Source of the DNA: JAJISK01 sp046759185
GTDB taxonomy: Archaea; Thermoplasmatota; Thermoplasmata; RBG-16-68-12; JAJISG01
DNA: 22,453 nt
Assembly (NCBI GenBank): GCA_046759185.1
Contig: JBHIBO010000024.1
Span: forward strand, 1-22,453
Direction: 5' to 3'
The translations under genes and the position numbers were made by a program. Every line of letters starts with the position of its first letter. Position 1 is the stretch's first letter. Below, in pieces: positions 7,650-13,745 of the stretch. A model generated the notes under the pieces. That model was not told the DNA's origin. It saw only the letters and a program-made list of their open reading frames with translations, and did not search any database.

Positions 7650-7964
7650 CTAACTGCGTTGAGAGATCGGAGGGAAGGGACGGCCCTTCTCCGACGTCCT
7701 CGTGAACACCTCGATCGTTTCGTGCTTGACGCCCAGACGAGTAAGGTGGGCGGCAAGTGCCTCTGCCTTCTGAGGCGGCAGCAGGAGGACCGATTGCCCG
7801 ACGTAGCGAGCCCCCTGGCCATCCAAAATACCTGGATACCTGTAGGACCTGACAAGGGTTCCGCCTGACTTGGTCGAAGTAGAACCGAAGATTACCCGAC
7901 AGACTCTGGCGCGCAGTGCTCCGTCGGAACCGGAGATGTCGTACGAGACCAGAATCCGTTTCAC
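7650..7964 (-). CDS. Small unknown protein, possibly Cas2-like ferredoxin fold
   Basis: The gene encodes 104 residues from GTG 7964; an upstream ATG at 8018 would add 18 residues that translate palindrome copy 3, so the GTG is preferred, although no clear Shine-Dalgarno decides it. The protein starts KRILVSYDISGSDGALRARV, a hydrophobic strand ending in Tyr-Asp-Ile-Ser and then an Arg-containing helix, as at the start of Cas2 proteins. An insert with GTLVRSYRYPGILDGQGARY follows, then a strand-helix-strand unit (GQSVLLLP, AEALAAHLTRLGV, HETIEVF). Size and predicted order of secondary structure fit a Cas2/VapD-like fold, but this is pattern inference and I do not recognise the family with certainty. 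There is no cas1 or CRISPR array nearby. Palindrome copies lie 23 nt before the GTG and 4 nt after the stop. Confidence 0.65.
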   Translation of the reverse strand: MKRILVSYDISGSDGALRARVCRVIFGSTSTKSGGTLVRSYRYPGILDGQGARYVGQSVLLLPPQKAEALAAHLTRLGVKHETIEVFTRTSEKGRPFPPISQRS

Positions 7965-7987
7965 GTAGTTGCTTCCCACACCGTTTC

Positions 7988-8007
7988 CTCCGTACGGGTG
8001 TACGGAA
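7988..8007. repeat. 20-bp palindrome, copy 3 of 4
   Basis: CTCCGTAC-GGGT-GTACGGAA: 8-bp arms with one terminal mismatch and a 4-bp centre. It lies 23 nt upstream of the GTG start (7964) of the small gene, an operator-like position; if ATG 8018 is used instead, it would be coding. It is 95 bp, centre to centre, from copy 4, about nine helical turns. Confidence 0.9.
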
Positions 8008-8082
8008 GCCAGGGTCATCGCGCTTCGGGTAGGAGGTGGGTGAATCTACTCACCGTTGTTCCCTTGTCGGATCACGATGCTC

Positions 8083-8102
8083 TTCCGTACAGGTGTACGG
8101 AA
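8083..8102. repeat. 20-bp palindrome, copy 4 of 4
   Basis: TTCCGTAC-AGGT-GTACGGAA: perfect 8-bp arms around a 4-bp centre, the best copy. It lies in the 185-bp gap between the small gene and the acyl-CoA dehydrogenase, 47 nt downstream of the latter's stop on the minus strand. Nothing else recognisable was seen in this gap. Confidence 0.92.
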
Positions 8103-8149
8103 CTACTGTATGGATTCACGGTCGGAGAAATGGCGGCCCCAGCACAGGC

Positions 8150-9301
8150 CTAGAGCTCTCCCACCTCATCACGAGAGATTACGAGACGCTGAATCTGCGA
8201 GGTCCCCTCCCAGATTTGAAAGACCTTGGCATCCCGCATCCACTTCTCCACGGGCAGGTCCTTCATGTAGCCGGACCCTCCCACGATCTGGACGGCGTCC
8301 GTCGTGACCTTCATGGCCATGTCCGCCGCGAAGAGCTTGGCGATGGCGGCATCCTTGTTGGCCGGCATCTCATGATCGGCCATCCAGGCCGCTTTCCAGA
8401 CGAGGAGGCGGGCCGCCTCGATGGCTGTCTTCATATCAGCCAACATGAAGGCGATGGACTGGTGCATGGCGATGGGCTTCCCGAAGGCCTTTCGCTCCCG
8501 CGCAAATTGGAGGGCATACTCGTAGGCGGCCCGGGCTACCCCGATGGATCCAGAGGCCACGACGGGGCGCGACATCTCCAGGGTCTTCATCGCCCCGATC
8601 CAGGAGGTCTTCTCCCCGCCGAGCAGATTCTCCTGGGGCACCCGGCAATCGTCGAGGATGACCTCCGCCGTGTGGGAGGCCCGAATCCCCATCTTGTCCT
8701 CGACCTTGCCCATCCTCAGCCCGTCGTTCCCCTTCTCCACCACGTACGCCCGGATCCCGAAGTAGCCCAGCTCCGGGTTCGTCTGGGCGAAGATCACGTG
8801 GATATCCGCGATGCCCCCGTTCGTAATGAAGCGCTTGGTGCCGTTGAGGACCCACTCATCTCCGTCCTTCTCGGCCCGCGTGGCCATGGCACGTACGTCG
8901 GAGCCCGCTTCGGGTTCCGTCAGGCCCAGCGCTCCCAGCCGGGGTTCGGTGTCCGTGAAGACGGGAAGAAACCGCTCCTTCTGCTCCTCGGTCCCCATGT
9001 ACATGATCGGTAGGAAGGCAAGGCCCCCTCCAATGAGACCGGTGGCGATCCCCGCGCAGCCCCAGTTCAGCTCCTCCATCACCATCGACCAGCTGAGGGT
9101 CCCGACCATCCCGCCCCCGCCGTACTTCTCGGGGATGTAGGCCGCCGTCAGACCGAGCTTGTGGGCCTTCTCAATCACGTCCCAGGGCATCTCCCCCTTC
9201 TGATCGTACTCGAGGGCCACGGGTCGCATCTCCTTCTCCGCGAACTCGTGAGCTGTCTGCACCAGCAGCTTCTGCTCCTCCGAGGGAGTAAAATCAATCA
9301 T
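8150..9301 (-). CDS. Acyl-CoA dehydrogenase
   Basis: The 383-residue protein is a standard-length FAD-dependent acyl-CoA dehydrogenase, catalysing the first beta-oxidation step (acyl-CoA to trans-2-enoyl-CoA) and passing electrons to ETF. Order: all-alpha N-terminal domain (MIDFTPSEEQKLLVQTAHEF), beta domain with LGLTEPEAGSDVRAM and ITNGGIADIHVIF, and C-terminal helical domain with RKAFGKPIAMHQSIAFMLADM and QIVGGSGYMKDLPVEKWMRD. The catalytic base is Glu 365 in IWEGTSQIQRL, the position used by short/medium-chain and butyryl-CoA dehydrogenases. GGAGG nine nt before ATG 9301 supports the start. SCP2-type and beta-oxidation genes surround it. No etfAB lies in the window. Substrate chain length or branching cannot be told from sequence alone. 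Confidence 0.95.
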   Translation of the reverse strand: MIDFTPSEEQKLLVQTAHEFAEKEMRPVALEYDQKGEMPWDVIEKAHKLGLTAAYIPEKYGGGGMVGTLSWSMVMEELNWGCAGIATGLIGGGLAFLPIMYMGTEEQKERFLPVFTDTEPRLGALGLTEPEAGSDVRAMATRAEKDGDEWVLNGTKRFITNGGIADIHVIFAQTNPELGYFGIRAYVVEKGNDGLRMGKVEDKMGIRASHTAEVILDDCRVPQENLLGGEKTSWIGAMKTLEMSRPVVASGSIGVARAAYEYALQFARERKAFGKPIAMHQSIAFMLADMKTAIEAARLLVWKAAWMADHEMPANKDAAIAKLFAADMAMKVTTDAVQIVGGSGYMKDLPVEKWMRDAKVFQIWEGTSQIQRLVISRDEVGEL

Positions 9302-9379
9302 ACGGACCGGCCTCCGAATGCGAAATCATGGCGCCTGCCGAGAAAACGGTTTCGGTGCGCGTCGGAGGGCCAACGAGTC

Positions 9380-9760
9380 TCAGTCGAAGTCCTTGGGGAG
9401 TTCCCGCAGGATTTCCGTGAGCCGGTTCAGGGGGGTCATCATCCCCATAATCTTGGACATCGAGCCCCGGAACCGCATCCGGCCCGTCATGACGAGGGTG
9501 GTCAGGTCCCCCTCCCCCTGGGCCGAGGCCTTCCATACGTCGTAGTCTGCCTCGAACTTGAAGTCAGCCGGCGCGTCCGCATCGACCTGGGAAGCGGTCA
9601 CGACACCATCTTGGATGTCGAGGAGGACGGAGAAGTCGCGGTCATTGGCGGTGGCAACGATCTTCGTGCTGATGCCTTCCGCCTTCTTTCCCCACTCCCC
9701 ATCCTTGTTGAGGCGGTCCGCGAGGTCCTGAAAGTACGAATCCGTGAAGAATTTGGCCAT
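9380..9760 (-). CDS. SCP2-type sterol/lipid-binding domain protein
   Basis: A single-domain protein of 126 residues. The pattern is that of the SCP-2 fold: helix FTDSYFQDLADRLNKDGEW, strands FSVLLDIQDGVV and PADFKFEADYDVWKA, then the acidic/glycine DLTTLVMTGRMRFRGSMSKIMGM loop-helix and a closing helix LNRLTEILRELP. Such proteins bind fatty acyl-CoAs or other lipids in a hydrophobic tunnel and often accompany beta-oxidation enzymes. ATG 9760 follows the stop of the upstream membrane-protein gene by 9 nt, with AGGGA as a possible Shine-Dalgarno, so the two genes are probably co-transcribed. The downstream gap to the acyl-CoA dehydrogenase start is 78 bp. No signal peptide is seen. Confidence 0.85.
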   Translation of the reverse strand: MAKFFTDSYFQDLADRLNKDGEWGKKAEGISTKIVATANDRDFSVLLDIQDGVVTASQVDADAPADFKFEADYDVWKASAQGEGDLTTLVMTGRMRFRGSMSKIMGMMTPLNRLTEILRELPKDFD

Positions 9761-9769
9761 GCGCGTTCC

Positions 9770-10450
9770 CTAGCGGACCCAACCGGCACTGGCATAGATG
9801 GACTTTTCGGGAGCGGTGGCCGGGGACTTCATCGCGATGGCGGCCCCCATGAGCCAACCCATGGTGCCGGAGAGGGCGTAGAGGACGCCGTAGGCCGGGA
9901 AGGCGAAGGGGGCCACGACGGCAAACGCCAATGAGAAGAGGATCGCCGCGAGCCACACGACAAACATGGCCTGAGAGCCGTGGGGCATCACACGCAAGTG
10001 GAATCGCAGAAAAATGAAGGCGGTGCCCACCGCCATGAGGATGCGCTCGCTGATCAGGACCGGGTCTACAGGCAAGGTCTCGCCGAACCCCGTGATGCTC
10101 ACGTAGATACCCATGGTCACGAACCCCGCTACCAGGCCGAAGCGGACGGGAGTCCACGAGTTCCGACCCTCCAACCGCTGGCGGACACTGAAGTAGGCGA
10201 GGGTGGGAGAGACCACACGCATGCCGAACACCACCGCCACCACGGGCCCGAGGACCATGGGGTCCGCAAAGCTGAATTCGATGACGGACAGGCCCATGGT
10301 CACGAGGAGAAAGGCCGGGACGGCCAGGACGAACCCGATGGCCCACAGCCCGTTCCTGGCTAGCCGGTAGAAGAGGGGAGCCAGGAGGGTCAGGATGGCC
10401 CCTGAGAGAAGCAGCACCGCGAATAGGGTGATGAGCTCGTGCTCTGCCAT
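9770..10450 (-). CDS. Multi-pass membrane protein, paralogue of the next gene
   Basis: The protein has 226 residues and about seven predicted membrane segments: ITLFAVLLLSGAILTLLAPL, WAIGFVLAVPAFLLVTMGL, MVLGPVVAVVFGMRVV, FGLVAGFVTMGIYVSITGF, ILMAVGTAFIFLRF, FVVWLAAILFSLAFAVVAPFA and LSGTMGWLMGAAIAM. It shares segment order and motifs with the gene at 10544-11200: an ERxLMAVGxAF segment, an AAIL...AF..APFA segment and a closing LSGxxGWxxG. I do not recognise the family. The short gap (9 nt) to the SCP2 gene suggests a joint transcript and possibly a membrane-lipid role, which is inference. Start is ATG 10450, with GGACTGGAG ending directly before it. Confidence 0.8.
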   Translation of the reverse strand: MAEHELITLFAVLLLSGAILTLLAPLFYRLARNGLWAIGFVLAVPAFLLVTMGLSVIEFSFADPMVLGPVVAVVFGMRVVSPTLAYFSVRQRLEGRNSWTPVRFGLVAGFVTMGIYVSITGFGETLPVDPVLISERILMAVGTAFIFLRFHLRVMPHGSQAMFVVWLAAILFSLAFAVVAPFAFPAYGVLYALSGTMGWLMGAAIAMKSPATAPEKSIYASAGWVR

Positions 10451-10543
10451 CTCCAGTCCTAGGACCTTCGAGGCGGGCTAGGGTGGGAAAAGGGTTGCTT
10501 CTCCAGTCTTCGGCGTGGTAATCAGAAGCGGAAACCATCCCGC

Positions 10544-11200
10544 TCAGGAGTACCTCCACAGAACCACGAAGCCGAGGACCCAGCCGGCGATACCCGAGAG
10601 GCGGTAATAGTTCTCGTAGTCGGCGATGGCGAAGGGTGCCAGGAAGGCAAAGGACACGGCAATCAGGATGGCCGCAATCCAGGCAGTTGGCTTGTCCCGA
10701 AGGGACTCCGGGAGAATCCGAGAGAAGATCCGGACGATCACGAAGGCGCCGCCCACAGCCATGAGGACCCGTTCAACGAAGAGGGCCTCCGCCGACTGGG
10801 GGCCGACGAAGGGTCGCAGGACGTCGAGGATGAGGGTGTAAGTGATGTACCCTGCAAAGCCCAGGAACAGGATGGCGAGAAGGACCCGGAGGATCGCCCA
10901 CCACTTGCGCTCCTCCCAACGGAACTCGAGGGACCGATAGAGGAACGTGGGCGACGCCGCGCGCAGCGCGGCCACCAACACGGCGAAGGGCAGGAAGAAG
11001 AGGGGATTGTCCAAGGCCAAGAACACCAGGTACAGAGAGCCTGCCATCACCCCGATGACGAGGGCCAGGAGGAGGTAGAGACGGAACTTGGTCTGCTCCT
11101 CCACCAGCTTATAGATGACGGGGGAGAGGAGCACGATGAACGTCCCGGCCAGGAGCGTCCCGGCGAAGAGGATGGCACCGAGCTCCTGCCCGTTGACCAT
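10544..11200 (-). CDS. Multi-pass membrane protein, tandem paralogue
   Basis: The protein has 218 residues and about seven hydrophobic segments, beginning ELGAILFAGTLLAGTFIVLL, then LYLLLALVIGVMAGSLYLVFLA, FFLPFAVLVAALRA and onward to GWVLGFVVLW. It matches the 9770-10450 protein along its length: SP.IYKL versus AP.FYRL after segment 1, RAASPTFLY versus RVVSPTLAYF near the middle, ERVLMAVGGAF versus ERILMAVGTAF, and RLSGIAGWVLG versus ALSGTMGWLMG. The pair is therefore a tandem duplication that has diverged widely. No catalytic or cofactor motif is visible and the family is unknown to me. A TATA-like box 28 nt before ATG 11200 suggests a near-leaderless transcript that heads the group of minus-strand genes down to the SCP2 gene. 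Confidence 0.8.
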   Translation of the reverse strand: MVNGQELGAILFAGTLLAGTFIVLLSPVIYKLVEEQTKFRLYLLLALVIGVMAGSLYLVFLALDNPLFFLPFAVLVAALRAASPTFLYRSLEFRWEERKWWAILRVLLAILFLGFAGYITYTLILDVLRPFVGPQSAEALFVERVLMAVGGAFVIVRIFSRILPESLRDKPTAWIAAILIAVSFAFLAPFAIADYENYYRLSGIAGWVLGFVVLWRYS

Positions 11201-11227
11201 AGACTGGCTGCACAGAAGCTCGGGCAG

Positions 11228-11236
11228 AATAAACCT
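11228..11236 (-). promoter_or_regulatory. TATA-like box for membrane-protein/SCP2 gene group
   Basis: On the minus strand AGGTTTATT (complement of 11228-11236) stands 28 nt before ATG 11200. The spacing predicts transcription starting only a few nt before the ATG, as in leaderless archaeal mRNAs. It is one of few AT-rich patches in this GC-rich region. Confidence 0.5.
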
Positions 11237-11305
11237 TTGGCAGGAGGTTTCGCGCCTGACAGACTCCCCTCTCGCCCCCCTCGAGGGCCTGACGCCGCAG
11301 GCGGG

Positions 11306-13045
11306 CTAAGGCGGGACGGGGGCTTCGAGGTCGGACGCGAAGGCTTGGACGGCCTCCACGGGAGACGAGGAGATGATGGGCGGGGAACACTGCGTCCCCT
11401 TGCAGGCATAGATCGCCGGTGCGGGCTCGTCCGGATACGTCGCGGCTTTGAAGGGTTCGGTCCCGACATGAAGCGGGCGGACCACCCAGCCGGGCTGGAA
11501 CGCACGAAGTAGGGGATCCAAGATCCCGCGCCCTCCGTCCACTCCATCCTCGAGGACGAGATCGACCTTGAGGACGCCCTTCCGGTAGGCCTCGACGGCC
11601 AGGGCATACCCGGAAGCGAAGATCGCGTACCGCTGATACTGCCCCCCAAAGCCCTCGAGAATCTCTGCTGCCGCCCTCCCGTACGCTTCGTTGTGCGTGA
11701 GCTCCTGTAACTTCAACAGCAGGAGTGCTGCGTGGGCGTTGTCCATGAGGGGCTTCTGTCCCTCCCGCAGGAGTCCGATGTCCCCCTCTTGAGGCCGGCG
11801 GTCCGTGAGGAGACCGCTCTCGTCCGTCAGGACCGCCATCATCGCTTGGGCGAGGGACTCCGACCGAGCCAGGTACCTCTCTTCCCCGGTGTGCTCGAAG
11901 GCGCTCAGGAAGGCGCGAGCCAGGTAGACGTAGTCCCCTAGCATCCCCTCGACGTGGGCCGAACCGTCCCAATAGTGAGAGACGGAACCATCCTCCTTCA
12001 GCATCTGCTCCTCGAGCCTGGCCAGGGTGGCGAGGGCCACGTCTCGGTAGGCGTCGTCCTCCAGGACCACGCCCGCCAGGAGGTAAGCCTCGATGGCCTG
12101 TCCGCTCAAGTCGGCGTACACCGTCCGATCGATGTAGGGGGCCTCCAGCTTCTCCCGCTTCTCCATCGGTAGGTCGTAGTACTCCTCATCGGCGTCCTGG
12201 CTCCCCCAAAACCCCTCCGAAGGGTCCCTGAGGCTGGCCTCCAGGTAGCGCAGCACGTCCTTCGCCACGTCCCGGTAGGCCTCCTTCCCTAGGACGGTGA
12301 AGGCTTGGAGGTAGTTCCGGAGCAGCCCGACGTTCACATCCAGCATCTTCTCGAAGTGGGGTTCGCTCCAGTCCCGGGTGACGGAATATCGGAAGAAACC
12401 CCCCTCGACGGTATCGTACATCCCGCCCCCCGCCATGCCATCCAGGGTCTTCTCCACGATCTTTCGGAAGAAGTCGTTCCCGGAGGCCTGGTAGTGGTGG
12501 AGAGCTAAGTCCAAGACGTCCGGCTGAGGGAACTTGGGCGCGCCGCCGAAGCCCCCGTACACTTCGTCATACTGTTGGAGGAGGTGACCCAGGACTTCCT
12601 CGTAGATCTCCTCGCCAAGACCCCCCTGCGGTGGTTCCACACGCACCTCCGGGGTCGTCCGATGTGTGTGCTCCGCGGTCCCGCCGGTCGTCTCGAAGTA
12701 GTTCTTGATCTGCATGAGGACCTTCTTCATCTGCTCCGGCGGGATGTATGTCCCCCCCGAGATGATCTCGCCCTCCCCATTCAGGAAGGCCGTCGTGGGG
12801 TAGCCCCCGAAGTTGTACCGCTCCCGGATGTCCGGTCGCCGGTCGATGTCAACCCGGATGGGGACGAAGTCTTCGTTGATCAAGCGGATGATCTCGTCAT
12901 CGGCGTATGAGGTCTCGTCCATGACGTGGCACCAGTGGCACCAGACGGCGGAGAGGTCCAGGAGGATCGGCTTCCCCGCCTCCTTCGCCTCCTGGAAGGG
13001 CCCTTCGCCCCACTCCTGCCAGCGAATGTCGGTGTGAGAACCCAT
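11306..13045 (-). CDS. DUF255/YyaL-like protein: thioredoxin-fold plus six-hairpin domain
   Basis: The 579-residue protein has the two parts of the YyaL/SPATA20 family. Residues 1 to about 125 are a thioredoxin-like domain with VWCHWCHVM (Cys 36 and 39) followed by DIDRRPDIRERY and the cis-Pro loop GGYPTTAFL. From about 145 to the end is an alpha/alpha-barrel-like domain as in N-acylglucosamine epimerase or six-hairpin glycosidases: FGGAPKFPQPDVLDLALHH, DTVEGGFFRYSVTRDW, HFEKMLDVN, EGFWGSQDADEEYYDL. The C-terminus has the family's last motif, YACKGTQCSPP. It is shorter than the usual 650-700 residues, with reduction inside the second domain rather than truncation. Function of the family is not established. 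ATG 13045 is chosen as the natural N-terminus. It stands alone, separated from both neighbours by 52-105 bp. Confidence 0.9.
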   Translation of the reverse strand: MGSHTDIRWQEWGEGPFQEAKEAGKPILLDLSAVWCHWCHVMDETSYADDEIIRLINEDFVPIRVDIDRRPDIRERYNFGGYPTTAFLNGEGEIISGGTYIPPEQMKKVLMQIKNYFETTGGTAEHTHRTTPEVRVEPPQGGLGEEIYEEVLGHLLQQYDEVYGGFGGAPKFPQPDVLDLALHHYQASGNDFFRKIVEKTLDGMAGGGMYDTVEGGFFRYSVTRDWSEPHFEKMLDVNVGLLRNYLQAFTVLGKEAYRDVAKDVLRYLEASLRDPSEGFWGSQDADEEYYDLPMEKREKLEAPYIDRTVYADLSGQAIEAYLLAGVVLEDDAYRDVALATLARLEEQMLKEDGSVSHYWDGSAHVEGMLGDYVYLARAFLSAFEHTGEERYLARSESLAQAMMAVLTDESGLLTDRRPQEGDIGLLREGQKPLMDNAHAALLLLKLQELTHNEAYGRAAAEILEGFGGQYQRYAIFASGYALAVEAYRKGVLKVDLVLEDGVDGGRGILDPLLRAFQPGWVVRPLHVGTEPFKAATYPDEPAPAIYACKGTQCSPPIISSSPVEAVQAFASDLEAPVPP

Positions 13046-13097
13046 TGGTCAATCTATGGCCCGGTGGGCGATATGAAGGTTTGGAAACAGTCCCCCA

Positions 13098-13670
13098 TCA
13101 ACCGGCCCGAGCCTGCCGGACGGTCCCCGCGAGGAAGATGATGCCGCCGCCCACGAGTCCGAGGGCGAACGCAATGTCCGTGGCGAGCCCCCCCAGGCTC
13201 ACCGCCATGAAGTTCAGGCTGACCCCCACCAACACCCCACCCACAAGGGCCGTGATGACCCCCAAGAGGCGGTTGAAGAAGAGGTAGACGAGGACGGCGC
13301 CCACGAGAAAGGCGACAAAGGCGAAGACGAAGGTGCCGGCCGGAATCGCCGCCCCCGGGTCGATGGGGCCGGCCAGGAGGAGATAGGTCACGCTGCCCGC
13401 CATGACCCCTGCCACGAAGGCGACCGCCGCTCGCACCACGAAGCCAAACAGGAAGATGCCCACGAGGAGTCCGACGATCAGGAAGATGAAGGGGAAGAGG
13501 GGGCCACCCAGCAGGCTCCCACCTAGGAACCCGAAGGCCGCTCCGATGACGGCCCCGAGCACGGCCATGAAGACGCGGACCAGGCCTGCCCCGAAGAAAG
13601 CGAGGACGAGACCTGCGAGGATCAGAAGACCCCCGACCAGACCTCCGACAAGGGGGTCGACGAGTGCCAT
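13098..13670 (-). CDS. DUF4203/TMEM198-like membrane protein
   Basis: The protein has 190 residues and is almost entirely hydrophobic, with about seven or eight glycine-rich membrane segments: LVGGLLILAGLVLAFFGAGL, LGAVIGAAFGFLGGSLL, PFIFLIVGLLVGIFLFGFVV, AVAFVAGVMAGSVTYLLL, GTFVFAFVAFLVGAVLVYLFF, GVITALVGGVLVGVSL and DIAFALGLVGGGIIFL. The paired Gly-rich hairpins and the early arrangement resemble DUF4203/TMEM198 proteins; transport or membrane-organising function is not established. A longer frame starts at GTG 13697, but ATG 13670 is preferred because a TATA-like box lies 28-36 nt upstream and the intervening residues (PLPHHGRF) do not look like part of the domain. It is downstream of nuoN by 75 bp but seems to have its own promoter. 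Confidence 0.7.
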   Translation of the reverse strand: MALVDPLVGGLVGGLLILAGLVLAFFGAGLVRVFMAVLGAVIGAAFGFLGGSLLGGPLFPFIFLIVGLLVGIFLFGFVVRAAVAFVAGVMAGSVTYLLLAGPIDPGAAIPAGTFVFAFVAFLVGAVLVYLFFNRLLGVITALVGGVLVGVSLNFMAVSLGGLATDIAFALGLVGGGIIFLAGTVRQARAG

Positions 13671-13697
13671 GAAGCGGCCATGATGGGGGAGGGGCAC

Positions 13698-13706
13698 TTA
13701 ATACGA
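13698..13706 (-). promoter_or_regulatory. TATA-like box for DUF4203-like gene
   Basis: On the minus strand CGTATTAAG (complement of 13698-13706) lies 28-36 nt before ATG 13670, predicting a transcript with a leader of only a few nt. It separates this gene from the nuo operon. Confidence 0.45.
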
Positions 13707-13745
13707 ACGGTAACGCCCTTGGTCGGTCCCATCACCGCCGGGCCA

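Noticed and set aside
7650..8018. ATG 8018 as start of the small Cas2-like gene
   Set aside because: It would translate palindrome copy 3 into the protein and add 18 residues before the natural first strand; no Shine-Dalgarno precedes it. Not fully excluded, because a weak AT-rich element near 8043-8050 could drive a leaderless transcript.
7076..8102. CRISPR-like array
   Set aside because: The four repeats are 95, 362 and 550 bp apart (centre to centre) with genes in between, not regularly spaced spacers of 30-40 bp.
7650..8102. IS200/IS605-type (Y1/HUH) transposase with REP-like palindromes
   Set aside because: The small protein has no HUH motif and no catalytic Tyr context, and no target-site duplication was seen outside copies 1 and 4.
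8036..9013. 325-codon plus-strand frame opposite the acyl-CoA dehydrogenase
   Set aside because: It is the antisense shadow of a clear acyl-CoA dehydrogenase with catalytic Glu and full-length alignment; the translated product has no recognisable fold and spans the palindromes.
13690..13745. Transcription terminator after nuoN
   Set aside because: No T-rich run or convincing hairpin is visible; only the TATA-like element of the next gene was found.
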